Shown here: in pieces, positions 32,755 through 43,997 of the stretch
How positions within the stretch are numbered: the stretch's first letter is position 1
How the letters are laid out: every line of letters begins with the position of its first letter
NCBI GenBank assembly: GCA_963989385.1
Contig: OZ022509.1
Coordinates: 54,293,431-54,357,430 of the forward strand
Length of the DNA: 64,000 nucleotides
Origin: Ctena decussata
Taxonomy: Eukaryota > Mollusca > Bivalvia > Lucinida > Lucinidae
Direction: 5' to 3'
The notes under the pieces: generated by a model
Databases searched by the model: none
Seen by the model: the letters and a program-made list of their open reading frames with translations, nothing else
What the model was told of the DNA's origin: nothing
Made by a program: the position numbers and the translations under genes

Positions 32755-33095
32755 GTTCTGTGGCAACAAAACCAGGCAAGTGCAAAAGAAAGAAGACAGC
32801 ATGCGCTTTTTGTGGGAAACTGTTTGAAAGAGCAAAACTCCTTGTCATACATGAAAGACGGCATACTGGGGAAAGGCCCCTCAGTTGTGAATTTTGTGGG
32901 GACAGATTCGGGGATCCTGCAGCTCTTCACAGACATCGATTCATTCATACCAGTGAAGAATCATTCTCATGTGATTCTTGTGGGAAAAAATATTCGAGGA
33001 AAGATTCTGTGGTTAGACATATCAAAACCCATCATAGGAAGGAAATAAAGCTCATAAAAACAAAGAAAATACGGAAAATTAGTGATTTGGGTTGA
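32755..33095 (+). CDS. Alternative terminal exon 11: three C2H2 fingers
   Basis: The acceptor is TTTTTCGTTACAG at 32754. The gt split codon and 112 codons end in TGA. A basic lead (KCKRKK) precedes finger 1 (CAFC...HERRH), HTGERPL, finger 2 (CEFC...HRFIH), a seven-residue spacer (TSEESFS) and finger 3 (CDSC...HIKTHH). A strongly basic tail of about 22 residues follows (KEIKLIKTKKIRK). The three-finger plan with a non-TGE second linker is shared with exon 6, suggesting common origin. A 117-codon frame in another register is a shadow. Confidence 0.9.
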
Positions 33096-33120
33096 CTCTT
33101 AACCTGTGAATTTGCATAAT

Positions 33121-34316
33121 ATGAGCGGCGACACAACAAAACCAACAAAGTGGTATGTGCGCCCTGCAAAGCCTCAGATCAGCCTGGGCATTTGTTTGAT
33201 CAGTTTCTTCGTTTCTGAATGGAGCTAGCTCTGACCCTTGGCTACCCTTTATGCACACAAGTTGGATGCACAGGCAGATCTGAGTCATTGCTGGGCCCAC
33301 ACGCCACTTTGTTGTTGTTGGTTTTTGTGTTGTGGCTGATATAGTCTGCTACTAAATTTGCATAATATAGTCAAATGCCTTCATTTTTTGACTTTTGATA
33401 ATGCTTAAAATGCCAGCAAAGCAGACGACAAGATCTACATCTACAAAATTTCAGAAAATTATTTATACAAGCTATATCATATTGAGAATTCAGAGACTAG
33501 ATGGCAAACAGTGTAGATCCAGATCAAGTGGCTGATTATGTAAACTTTAACCCTTGAATCTGTATTAACCCTTAAAGCACCAAAAAGCAGACAAAAAATT
33601 TGTGTCTGCAAAATTTAAGAAACTGTTTTGTTCGACCTATATTATATTGAGAATTTACAAACAAGATGGAAAACAGTGTAGATCCAGATGAGGTGGCTCA
33701 TTATGAGCCACATAATCTGGATTTACACTATTTCCAAATTCAACTATTTTCAGTTTTTCTAGCATGTTAACCTGCTGAATTTGTGTAATATAGTCTACTG
33801 CCTTCTTCTTTTGAGTTGTTCCACTCTTGAAAACCCTGAAAGTGCTTACAAAGCAGACGACAAAATTAAAAAAAAAAAATGATCATTCAGACTGTACCGT
33901 CACAGTAATTCAAATAACATCAAAATCCTTATTTATTGAAAATTGTAGCGACTGATGGTGATGTCAGTTCAAATGGATGTTTTCCCTTTATTCATTGAGA
34001 AGTTCAGTATGAAGCAGAGATTCAATCAAGACAGAAACAAAAAAAAAGAACAAAAAAAATAAGGAAAGAAAAGCAGATGCGTTTCGGTAAATTGGTGAAA
34101 AGTTGTCCTCCAGGGAAGCAATGAGGAAGCTGCAAAAGTCATTTTTAGCTCACCTGAATGAAGTTCAAGAAGAGCTATTGTACTACTCCCGGCGGTGGCC
34201 GCCGCAGCATTGGCGGCGGCATTAGCAAAATGTTAAAGTTTTACGTTAAAGTTTTTTATGTGATGGGCAAGGCGCTGTCAGGCGAGCTATCCTGTCCCTG
34301 TGACAGGTCTTGTTCT
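33121..34316. repeat. Cluster of MITE copies (B, A, A, A, F)
   Basis: Family B at 33121-33340, family A at 33400-33550, 33562-33760 and a fragment near 33835-33880, then the short TTTTTAGCTCACCTGA repeat at 34145-34316. Adjacent family A copies are in the same orientation. No gene. Confidence 0.75.
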
Positions 34317-34479
34317 TTTTGAAAATGGCAATTTTTCTTTTGAAAAATGGCAAAAAAAAAAGAAAAACAACAGTGGCTGTGTACCCATTCACCACAATAT
34401 ATATATATATGGTGAGACTGGATGCATAGAGTTAGGACATAGTGTTAGACTAACATACATATTCCCTTTTCAATTGTAG

Positions 34480-34685
34480 GACCAAAGAGATGCCAATATT
34501 GTCCAAAATCATTTAAGGACCTGTGGCACTTGAAACGACACGAGAGAATGCATACTGGTGAAAAGCCTTATGGCTGCGACATCTGTGGGAGAACGTTCGG
34601 CGATCAGTCATATGCTAAGAAGCATCAGCGGAGACACCTAAGAGTTTTCAGGATCCAGTCAAGAGTTGAAATAAACCCAAGATAG
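34480..34685 (+). CDS. Alternative terminal exon 12: two C2H2 fingers
   Basis: The acceptor is CCCTTTTCAATTGTAG at 34479. The ga split codon and 67 codons end in TAG. The lead is only three residues (PKR) before finger 1 (CQYC...HERMH), HTGEKPY and finger 2 (CDIC...HQRRH), with a 17-residue basic tail. Finger 1 (KDLWHLKRH) has Trp at helix position 2, shared only with exon 13 (SSMWHMKRH), so those two exons form a subfamily. No methionine occurs before residue 26 (the M of HERMH), so an ATG-based search does not find this exon. The exon's second finger and 3' flank are repeated four more times downstream. Confidence 0.9.
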
Positions 34686-34734
34686 GCATTTCATACTTAA
34701 CGGGTGTCACTTAGTCATTCAAGTTGCAAATGAT

Positions 34735-35468
34735 TTTTTTTTGAAAAGCTTTATTGGGAGAACATTCGGTGAGCAGCAATATGCTTAGAAGCATCAGTGA
34801 AGACACCTTAGAGATTTTGGAGTTTTTAAGATACAATCAGACTTTAAATAAAACCAAGATAGGCATTTCATACTTAACAGGTGTCGCCCAGTCAATAAAG
34901 TTGCAAATGAGTTTTTTTTTAAAAGCCTTATGGTTACAACGTTTGTGGGAGAACGTTCAGTGATCAGCAATATTTTAAGAAGCATCAGCGAAGACACCTT
35001 AGAGATTTTGGAGTTTTTAAGATACAATCAGACTTTAAATAAAACCAAGATAGGCATTTCATACTTAACAGGTGTCATCCAGTCATTAAAGTTCCAAAGG
35101 ATTTTATTCGAAAAGCCTTATGGTTGGGACATTTGTGGGAGAATGTTCGATGATCAGCAATATGCTAAGAAGCATCAGCGAAGACACCTAAGAGTTTTCA
35201 GGATCCAGTCAAGAGTTAAAATAAACCCAAGATAGGCATTTTATACTTAACATGTGTCACCCAGTCATTAAAATTGCAGATAATTTTTTTTTTATATAAA
35301 AGCCTTATTGGGAGAATGTTCAGTGATTAGCAATATTTTAAGAAGCATCAGCAAAGACACCTTAGAGATTTTGGAGTTTTTAAGATACAATCAGACTTTA
35401 TAAACCCAAGATAGGCATTTTGTAGTCATGTGTCACCCAGTCATTAAAGTTGTAAATGAGTTTTATAA
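34735..35468 (+). pseudogene. Four tandem decayed copies of exon 12 second finger
   Basis: Units of about 180 bp start near 34735, 34919, 35106 and 35293. Each has AAAAGCCTTATGG-, GGGAGAACGTTC-, CAATATGCTAAGAAGCATCA- and AAGATAGGCATTTCATAC-like phrases. The third (35110-35232) keeps an almost whole finger frame, but its first Cys codon reads TGG (Trp). The others have frameshifts. None has the first finger or an acceptor. The last unit folds back on an inverted copy at 35470-35510. Confidence 0.9.
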
Positions 35469-35539
35469 AACGCATTTGCAATTTTAATGACTGGGTGACA
35501 TGGGCTTTTTCTGTGTAAAGATGGTGGACTTTGAGATAC

Positions 35540-36190
35540 CAATAATATGAATATCACTACAATAACAGCTAAAGTTGAATGGGTTCTCTTTTGGTTGGGA
35601 TGGGTGACAGGGGGGCAATTCTACCATTTATATTTTTACTTCTCTTCCCAGCTTTGGTCAAGCCTTGAAGGAAAGAATTTGCTACCCTTGGAGCAAATTC
35701 CTTTCTGTAAGAGTGAAACTCATTTTTGAAGGGCTATGATCTCCAGGGAAGCAAGTAGGAAGTCGCAAAAGTTGTTTCCCTTTGTAAAAATGGTGGAAAA
35801 CATGGAGGTGTATCCAGCCACAGTATTTCAGAGATATTTCAGGGACAATCGAGTCTACCTATAGGCAGCCAAACCAGTGTTAAGCAAGCACCTAAAGCCA
35901 AATGATGGTTGCTTAAGATAGGTGCTTGCTTAATACAGATAGATCTCATTTATTTGCCATTGCTTAACAGAAATGGCTTTAACCATTAAAGCGCCAAAAA
36001 TTAAAATTTTTGAATTGGCAAACAGTGTAGATCTAGATGAGGTGGCTCATAATGAGCCACCTCATCTGAATCTACACTGTTTGCCCTCTAGTGTTTGAAT
36101 TGTCAATATGATATCGCTTGGAAGAAACATTTTTTGAAATTCTGCAGACGTAAAGTTTGTTGTCTGCTTTTTAGCGCTTTAAGGGTTAAA
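35540..36190. repeat. Palindromes between exons 12 and 13
   Basis: 35655-35712 is an AAAGGAAAGAATTTGCT / AGCAAATTCCTTTC hairpin. About 35868-35945 has TTAAGCAAGCACCTAA / TTAGATAGGTGCTTGCTTAA-like arms. 35985-36187 is a well-preserved family A element. Confidence 0.75.
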
Positions 36191-36707
36191 GACAGAGACA
36201 GACATAGCTGAGTACAGTATTTTAAAAACAGCTTTCATGACAAGCATTAAAGCATTATACCTGCTCAAAATGACCCATTACATTTATTGCTTAAAAAGAT
36301 TGTTAACTTATTATTTTGCCTTTTAGAAATCTTAAACACTCTTAGGCAGATGAAAACCTGCTAATTTAGTGTGTAAACCAAGTTGTGTAGCATAGAAAGT
36401 ATACATGCTCCTGTGTGTATTTATCTTTTTACCGGGTCCACCAAAAAATGGGCTAACAGTACAGTCAAAAGTATCATTCCTGCTTGTAAATGAGTCATGA
36501 AGTAAATGGAAATCGGTTTACTTGCATAGAAAACTTTATACAACTGTTTTTAGAAAATGTGACATTTGGGCAGAAATACTGCTTTAATGAGAAAATGTGA
36601 TAAATGATACTCATTATACAGATAGCTGTCTATAATTCAGTTCATTTTAGGATACCTTACAGCTGAATGATAGGACTTCATCCATTAATAAACAGTACAA
36701 ATATCTG
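36191..36707. other. Non-coding spacer
   Basis: Nothing recognisable; ordinary AT-rich sequence. Confidence 0.4.
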
Positions 36708-37100
36708 TGGTTCAAAACTTGGTGCTACATGTGTACTCATGATTTTGAGTGACTTATATAAATGACTTCTATTATCACTTCAAATTGGTGCTACATATGT
36801 ACCGTACTCATGATTTTGAGTGACTTACATAAATGACTTTTATCAAAATTGTGCTCCTTCTTTAGCGGTCCTGGGCCAAAGAACTCCTGGAGAGCTTATT
36901 GGATGGAAAGGTTCAAAATTTGGTGCTACATGTGTACTCATGATTTTGAGTGACTTATATAAATGACTTCTATTATCACTTCAAATTGGTGCTACATATG
37001 TACTCATGATTTTGAGTGACTTACATAAATGACTTTTATCAAAATTGTGCTCCTTCTTTAACTGTCCTGGGCCAAAGGCTCCTGGATAGCCTTTTGGATG
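36708..37100. repeat. Two tandem units of about 195 bp
   Basis: Each contains two sub-units with TGGTGCTACATRTGTAC and CTCATGATTTTGAGTGACTT, then GTGCTCCTTCTTTA and GTCCTGGGCCAAAG. The copies differ by a few bases and a four-base insertion. Confidence 0.85.
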
Positions 37101-37124
37101 AAAAGGCTGTGTCATGCCTCTTCC

Positions 37125-37275
37125 TGTCAGGGGCCGTATTCGACTGAGCATTTTGTGCTTCTTGATTCTTAGCGTGAAGCACTTTTTCTATAGAAAAAGT
37201 GCTTCGTGCTAAGAATCGTGAAGCAAAAAGTGCTTAACGCAAAAATTGTGAAGCACAAATGCCCAGTCAATAACT
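37125..37275. repeat. Palindromic MITE
   Basis: GTATTCGACTGAGCATTTTG and the mirrored AATGCCCAGTCAATA ends, with a perfect centre GAAGCACTTTTTCTATAGAA / AAAGTGCTTC. Confidence 0.8.
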
Positions 37276-38402
37276 GCCAATATTATCAATCAGGAATATC
37301 TCAGCCATATCTTGAGCAGTATGAGTTAGTGGCATTGCAGAGCTAGTGGATTTATTGGAAACTGTTTTTGGGGCAGATTGATTAAGAACTTCAGTTGCTA
37401 TGTAACTGAGAGTCTCTGTTGGGAAAGATCTCGAAGGTTATTAGCTCTGTTGGTGGCCATTAGGTAGTTGAACAAGTTCAACCCTAGGTAATCTATATAC
37501 TATATATACAGTCTCTTTTTAATGTTTGGGATGCATAAAAAACCAAAGCAATATGAGCAACTATTACTAAATACCATAAAAATCATAAGTATTGGGACAA
37601 ATAGTTCTTAGCAAACAGTGTTGACCCAGATCAGACTGCTACTGAATGCTAAATAAATACCGTTGTAAGGGATTTCTGCTGGCAAGTTCTTAGCAATGTT
37701 ATAATGAGTAGTATTGAGTACTACATACAGAAATTTGGCTATAAGAAGATTCCCCCCCCCTCCCCCCCCCCCCCTCTAGAATGACCCCAGAATATATGAT
37801 ATGGTATTTATCCTATGAACTGCCCTAGAGGTGTGCATTATTCAGAGCCTAAGGTGTAGTAAATCAGCCACTGTTCAATACCTTTTAATAATATATGAAG
37901 ATGAATGATATAAATGCCGAGGAAGCAATTCTACTATTTTTTGCCTCTTTTCTCAGTAGGGATCAGCTTTTAAAGGAAAGAATTTACTCTTGTAGGAGCA
38001 AATTCTTTCCTTTAAGAGTACATGTAGATCATATTTCAATTTCTCAGCCAGAGAAGCAAACAGGAATTCATGCAAGTTAATTTAACATTTTTTTCGGAAA
38101 AGAGGGGGAGTTTATTAGAACGGGCATTTATTAGGACTAATATTGTATTTAAAGTAGTCAATGTGTAATTCTGCTATAAGTTGGGTTTTCCTTTCTAAAA
38201 CTATACCAAAATTGTAGATCTATCCAATAAGACAGATCTAGATATTTATGGGGGTTTTTGGGGTGTTTTTTTCTGGGGTGGGGGGGTGGAGGGAAAACCC
38301 TGTGTCTTATAATCAAATAAATATGGTGCCATTAGAAAAAAGGCTGTATTGAAAAGTGAAGATGATGATCAGTCTCTGCAGGTGCACTGGTTGACCAATA
38401 TA
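37276..38402. other. Non-coding spacer with simple repeats
   Basis: A C-run at 37751-37773, a hairpin of the AAAGGAAAGAATTTACTC family (37970-38020), and a family C element with G-runs (38172-38315). A 70-bp segment at 38330-38400 (GATCAGTCTCTGCAGGTGCA) is repeated at 38745-38815, flanking the family B copy. Confidence 0.6.
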
Positions 38403-38666
38403 CAAGCCACGACGAGAAAATCAACAAAGTGTGGGCCAGGCAAGGACTCAGATCAGCCTGGACATCTGCCAAGTCTGATCAGAGTCTTCGCTGTTGGCAT
38501 GGAGGTAGCTTATACCTCACTGTCGGCATGGAGGTAGCTTATACCCTCAGCTACCCTTTTAGCACACAGTGAAGACTCCAATCAGACTGGGCAGATGCCC
38601 AGGCTTATCTGAGTCTGTGCTGGGTGCACATCCGACTTTGTTGGTTTTCTCATGTCGTGGCTCATA
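38403..38666. repeat. Family B MITE
   Basis: GCCACGACGAGAAAATC at the left and TTTTCTCATGTCGTGGC at the right. It includes a short internal duplication of CTCACTGTCGGCATGGAGG. Confidence 0.85.
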
Positions 38667-38855
38667 ATACAGATCTAGATTTTTAAGTTTGTTTTGGCAG
38701 AGAAAACCCTGTGTCTTAAACCCAAATTAAATAATGTAGCACTATAATGGGCATGAGTGAAAAGTGACGTCTATGATCAGTCTCTGCAGGTGCACTGGTT
38801 GACCAATATATATGTATCATGAACTTGTATAACATTTGTCTGTCTATCGTTGCAG

Positions 38856-39058
38856 TAAAGGAACCCAAAAGATGCCGCTATTGTCAGAAAGCATTTTCTT
38901 CAATGTGGCACATGAAACGACACGAGAGAATTCATACTGGTGAAAAACCTTTTTCCTGTGATATCTGTGGGAAACAGTTTAGTGATCAACAAAATGCCAA
39001 AATACACAAGATTACTCACTACAAAGATGGCCGCGGCGGATTATTTCAGAATATATAG
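38856..39058 (+). CDS. Alternative terminal exon 13: two C2H2 fingers
   Basis: The acceptor is TATCGTTGCAG at 38855. The ta split codon and 66 codons end in TAG. A four-residue lead precedes finger 1 (CRYC...HERIH), HTGEKPF and finger 2 (CDIC...HKITH), then a 12-residue tail (KDGRGGLFQNI). The Trp-His helix of finger 1 ties it to exon 12. The tail codons are the seed of a 49-bp minisatellite that starts at the stop codon. Its acceptor has a short pyrimidine tract. Confidence 0.9.
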
Positions 39059-40600
39059 TATTTTTCACAACACAGATGGCTGAAGTGGATTATTTCAGAT
39101 TACATAGGATTTTTCACTACAGAGACGGCCGAGATGGATTATTTCAGAATACATGGGATTTTTCACAGCAGAGACGGTCGAAGCGGGTTATTTCAAAATA
39201 CATGGGATTTTTCACTATAGAGACAGCCATAGTGGATTATTTCAGAATACATGGGATTTTTCACTATAGAGACGGCCGAAGTGGGTTATTTCGGAATACA
39301 TGGGATTTTTCACTATAGAGATGGCTGAAGTGGATTATTTCAGAATACATGGGATTTTTCACTATAGAAACGGCCGAAGTGGGTTATTTTGGAATACATG
39401 GGATTTTTCACTATAGAGATATTTCAGAATACATGAGATATTTCACTATAGAGATGGCTGAGGTGGGTTATTTCAGAATACATGAGATTTTTCACTATAG
39501 AGATGGCCGAAGTGGATTACTTCAGAATACATGGGATTTTTCACTATAGAGATGGCTGTAGTGGATTATTTCAGAATGCATAGGATTCGCCACTGCAGAG
39601 AATTCGTCACATTTCAGAATACACAAGATTTTTTGTGACAGACCTGATTGAAGTGGATTATTTCAGAATAATAGGACTTTCACTGCAGAGATGGCAGAAA
39701 TGGATTATTTCGAAGTATACCGTAGAAATTCATTGGCTCGAACAAGCTTGTGACCATGGAAATTAGTTCTAGCCAAAGGTAGTTCTAGTCATCCATGGTT
39801 AGTTCTAGTCATCCATGGTTAGTTTCTATATAAACTAAACTGTGCCGATCCCAGAATGAGCTCAAGCCAGGCAGGGTAAACGAGACTTCAGTGTTCGAGC
39901 CATTGAAGTTCTACTGTATATAGTTTTTTTCAGTAAAGAGATGACCAAAGTGGATTATTTCAAATTATTTCCAAAAACAGGATTTTTCACTACAGAAATT
40001 GCCAAAATGGATTATTTCAGAATTTACAGCATTTTAATATCAGAGATAGCCAAAAATTATCTCAGAATATGAGTTTTCACTACAGAGCTGACTAGAGTAG
40101 ATTATTTCAGGATACATAAGATCCCTACAAAGATGGATGAAGTAGATTATTTCAGAATACACACTATAGGATTTTTCACTGCAGTCATGACCAAAGTAAC
40201 ATTTGGATTGCACCATAAAAAACTCTTAAACTAAAAATTGGGAGGCTAAAAATAATTACTGTTACTGTCCTAAAATGGAACCATTTGGTTTAACATTGCA
40301 GTAATTTGCCCAGAAATGCAGATGGAATAGCAGACAGATACACGCTGATCATACTGCTTCTTAGTAACAGTATAGACTCTGATCAGACAGTGCAGTCTGA
40401 TTTAGGTCTGCACTGTTTGCTCAGATCTGTCTGTCCCAATACTTAATTTTCTATGGTACAGGGTTATTTACATCAGAGATGGATGAAGCAAATTATTTCA
40501 GAATATATAGAATTTCATTGTTATGTAGATAATGGAAGTTGATTATTTCAGAATCAGAATATATGTTTCTTCACTACAAAAGTTGCTGAAAGTGAATTAT
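39059..40600 (+). repeat. 49-bp minisatellite derived from exon 13 tail
   Basis: From 39059 to about 39600 there are some eleven near-identical 49-bp units (GGATTTTTCACTATAGAGA, TGGCCGAAGTGGATTATTTC, AGAATACAT). They are direct descendants of the exon's last codons and stop region. Diverged units continue to about 40200, and again at 40470-40600 past a family E palindrome. Since 49 is not a multiple of 3, the frame rotates; the 66-80-codon open frames here are by-products. Confidence 0.9.
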
Positions 40601-40847
40601 TTTAATCAGTCCTAATCTGCCTTAAGAGACTACCCACGGGAGTAGGCAAAAGTGGTCTTTTATGATAGGTTGTCTCATATAATAAGTCTGATGCACCTTA
40701 GTCATAGTGTGAGTAATAAGTTGTAACAAAATCAACTTCAAGCATGCCTTTATTTTAATAAGCAATAAAATGCTTATGTCATCTGAAATTATTTATTTCT
40801 ACAAAATAAGCCCAGCAGTGAGCAGAGCTATTCTTAAAAATAATAAG

Positions 40848-41736
40848 TGTTACGACACGGAACTGGTAATTAGAAAGATAGGAGTAAACCAGCAACAGGC
40901 TTGTTTTAAACCTTAACAACATTTATTTTCATGTACATCAAAGTAAAACAGTCTGTAGTGAATCAAAGAAAATGTAAGTTACAGTACCTTGTTTTATCCT
41001 AAATGTCCCTCATAATATTTTAGACACAAGTCTTTTAACAGTTTCTGATCCCAGAAAATAATGTCAGCTGTATGAGCACAAAATTTCAAATCCAAGAATG
41101 AAAGTCACAAAGTAATCCAATATATTTATATTTCAATTTTTACGTTTTTAAATATTGACTGGTGAAAGTTTACAAAGGTACCCTTTTGAAAATTTATGCT
41201 CTATATATATTATCTAGGAATATTCAGGAATTAGTCAGAGATTGATTTTATCAGACAGTCTCAGTTCTGACAAGTTTAGAACCGAAGATTCTAAATATTT
41301 ACAATAGAAAGTTCTAAGATTTTCATAGTACTGAAATAAGTTACCCTAAAAAATCTTGAGATATCTTGTATGTTCTTCAAGTTTCAACCTTCTTTTAATC
41401 TTGAAGAGCAAATTCCAGAACCTTCCGGACAATTCTTTCTATTTCTGCAGTTCACTGTTTAATCAGTTCACTTTTCAAGTCCTGCTAGTGTTCAGGATAG
41501 TAAACCTTAACTTGTGTTGTTGGAGTATTCTAGATACAGTTTTCAAAAGTTTCACCGATTTTCTAGAAAGTTTTAAAGTACAATGTAAACAACTTATTTT
41601 AAATCTGTTAACATCTAGAAACTTCCAAATCATGGTTAAAAAAATATTTACAGCATTTAAACACCATATTCATAACATTACAAACATTGTTTTAGACTTG
41701 TGCTGGTCTACAACAAAACGTATTTTAGAATGTTCA
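40848..41736. mobile_element. Solo LTR (889 bp) with 5-bp target duplication
   Basis: It begins TGTTACGACACGG and ends TTAGAATGTTCA (TG...CA), flanked on both sides by ATAAG (40843-40847 and 41737-41741). No internal coding region or primer site, so this fits LTR-LTR recombination. It differs from the LTR at 55-56 kb. A 131-codon frame inside lacks any motif and is not called. Confidence 0.78.
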
Positions 41737-41884
41737 ATAAGTACTGACTGAAATAGTAAGCTTCTTTCTTCATGACCCCCATGCACCTTATCTTTCAAAA
41801 GTGTAAGTTTTCCTGTTTTATAGTAGAAATCTTCAGCTGAGGGCTTCTCAGTCCTTTGATTTGCTATTTCTATTCTTTTTTCAG

Positions 41885-42276
41885 GTACAAACATACCCTA
41901 TGCAACAGCAGAGGCACCTCAGCAGAGTGTAAGAATATCAACCCTAACTCATGCAAGTGATCTACAACAAATAAATGGAGACAATAGATCCCGCAAAGTG
42001 GCACCTGGAGAATTAGCAAACTCAGGCCGGTTTCCGAATTCTAGGTCACCAAAAGTTTTACAAAGCAAGGCAGTTACGAGACCAATGTACTTTTGTGATG
42101 TGTGTGGGAAAGGGTTCCCATACCCTTCAAATCTAGAAATTCACAAGAGAATTCATACTGGGCTCAAACCTTTTGCTTGTGAATTTTGTGACAAACGGTG
42201 CACTACAAGGTCAAACCTCCAGTCTCATGTAGTGCACAATCATTTGAAAGATAGACAAGAGGATAGTAACTGTTGA
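41885..42276 (+). CDS. Alternative terminal exon 14: long lead and two C2H2 fingers
   Basis: The acceptor is TTTTTTCAG at 41884. The gt split codon and 129 codons end in TGA. A polar, probably disordered lead of about 70 residues starts TNIPYATAEAPQQ. Finger 1 is CDVC...HKRIH, the linker is TGLKPF, and finger 2 is CEFC...H-x4-H with Cys instead of the core Phe (CDKRC). First of five related exons (14-18). The start TNIPYA is shared with exon 16. The first in-frame start-like codon is a GTG deep inside the lead; the open frame from the acceptor is the better model. Confidence 0.9.
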
Positions 42277-42289
42277 ATGTTTTACACTT

Positions 42290-42500
42290 CAGGTGTCAAA
42301 ATGGAAAATAATTGAATTTTCAAACAGCATAGATCCAGATGAGGTGGCTCTTAAAGAGCCACCTCATCTGGATCTACACTGTTTGCCCTCTAGTCTTTGA
42401 ATTTTAATTATGATATAGCTTGATTGCCACACCTTTTTTTTTTTTTTCAATTTTGCAGACGTAAATTTTGTCGTCTGCTTTTTATGTGCTATAAGGTTGA
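42290..42500. repeat. Palindromic MITE, family A
   Basis: GATCCAGATGAGGTGGCTC / GAGCCACCTCATCTGGATC perfect core, ending in GCAGACGTAAATTTTGTCG and TCGTCTGC. Confidence 0.85.
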
Positions 42501-42578
42501 GGTGAATGAATACACTGTCAAGAGAGATTACTTTGACATGGAAGTGTTTTCCTTCATGTTTATTGGTAGGCTACTCAT

Positions 42579-43491
42579 TAGAGCTGCAATGATAAACCGG
42601 TATACTGGTATATTGCGGGACAGACCACAGCCGATATCATATCGCGATACGAAATGCAAATGGCGGTAATACCGGTTTTTAGTCGGGCAGCCCGCTCAGA
42701 TTTGGGATGCTTCAATGAAGCGTAACTAGCAAACAATCACCTCCCAAGCATGGCCGAAAAGCAATCGAAACACAGCTCGGCCAGCTCCGTGAATCAACCT
42801 CGGATGTATGACATGGGACTACTTACGTCACACGACTGTTGTTCGGAACAGAGACATAAACAAAGATGGCCGCACTGTAGCACCGAGTAAAAAATAAAAT
42901 GAAAAGAAACAAATTTACTTTCTGTCTCGGTATCAATAATTGACTATTTTGTTTTGACAACAGCAAAGCATTAAATGAGTGTCTGTGCAATAGCTGAAAA
43001 GGACGCAGGCCGAGACTTAACTATCGTTCGTAGACATAGAGTGCTATGTCTTTGGCGTATACTTATTCCAGCTACCAAATGTTGCATTTTTGCAACATAT
43101 TTCTCTGCCGACAATACATCCGAGGTCTGATTCAAGGAATCGACCGAGTGGTGCTCCGATTGGGTCGAAAAGGCAAAGAGTTCCTTAATGTGCCAAATAA
43201 AACGGCGAAGAATAGCATCTGGGACCACTTTTGCCTGTGAAAAACTGATTTCAAGTTTTCAATCTAGTACTTTCTTTTCAGTTTTTAATAGAAAACTGCT
43301 TTCAATCTAGATGTTCTTTCTTTTCTACTTGTAGATTTTTAAAGTTGAAAAATAAAAACAGCAGATTTATCTCAGATTCCTTACGTATTATATGTTTACT
43401 TTTGAAGCAATATATTGTGATACTATTGCAATACACTTACCCTATATTGCAATATATCAAAATAAGCTTCTGGCGTATCGTTGCAGCTCTA
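42579..43491 (+). mobile_element. hAT-type element (913 bp) with 8-bp target duplication
   Basis: Terminal inverted repeats TAGAGCTGCAATGATA / TATCGTTGCAGCTCTA, flanked by an exact 8-bp duplication CTACTCAT (42571-42578 and 43492-43499). Both features are diagnostic of the hAT superfamily. A degenerate inner piece near 43180-43240 reads NKTAKNSIWDHF, like the start of a BED zinc finger of a transposase, then stops. Non-autonomous. Confidence 0.88.
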
Positions 43492-43499
43492 CTACTCAT

Positions 43500-43997
43500 A
43501 AATGAAACAATTTGCTCTCTAAGCTCTCTAAAGAGAGCAGATTGTGTCTTTTAAAGATATTGCCTATTGAAGAAGGGATTCATGTAAGGTGTTGCAATAT
43601 AAACTGAGCCAGGAACTTGGTCAAAAACCATTGGGAGTATAAAACAAGATGAAGATGGGACCAAAACATGGAGCCAGATTTAAAGGGGTAATTGAGCCAG
43701 AGAATGCTTTTAGCTGTCATAAATAATGATTTTTTGCTTTGTGAATAAATCTATCATTACTTTTCAGAGATTTCCAGTCCTTTGATTTGCCATATATCTC
43801 TTATTAACACCTAAGGTGCCCAGAATGAAAATATGGTCTTCATGGACTGTCTCATATGGATCTACACAGTTTGCTAGTCTTTGAATTCTCAATATAATAT
43901 ACATCGGAAGTAACATATTTATTGTAATTTTACAGACATAGATTTTGTTGTCTATTGTTTTTGGCACTTTAAGGGCTAACAGTTATTTTATTTTCAG
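43500..43997. other. Intron duplicated with 45.1-45.78 kb
   Basis: AAATGGGACCAAAAC-, CTCTTATTAACACCTAAGGTG- and AATGAAAATAT-type phrases recur at 45.2-45.4 kb. Exon and upstream intron were therefore duplicated together. A truncated family A element lies at 43840-43980. Confidence 0.7.

Noticed and set aside
39076..39549. 80- and 66-codon repeat-protein frames
   Set aside because: By-products of the 49-bp minisatellite; no acceptor or start context and the frame rotates between units.
41356..41751. 131-codon open frame
   Set aside because: Lies inside the solo LTR, has no recognisable motif and a composition typical of AT-rich non-coding DNA.
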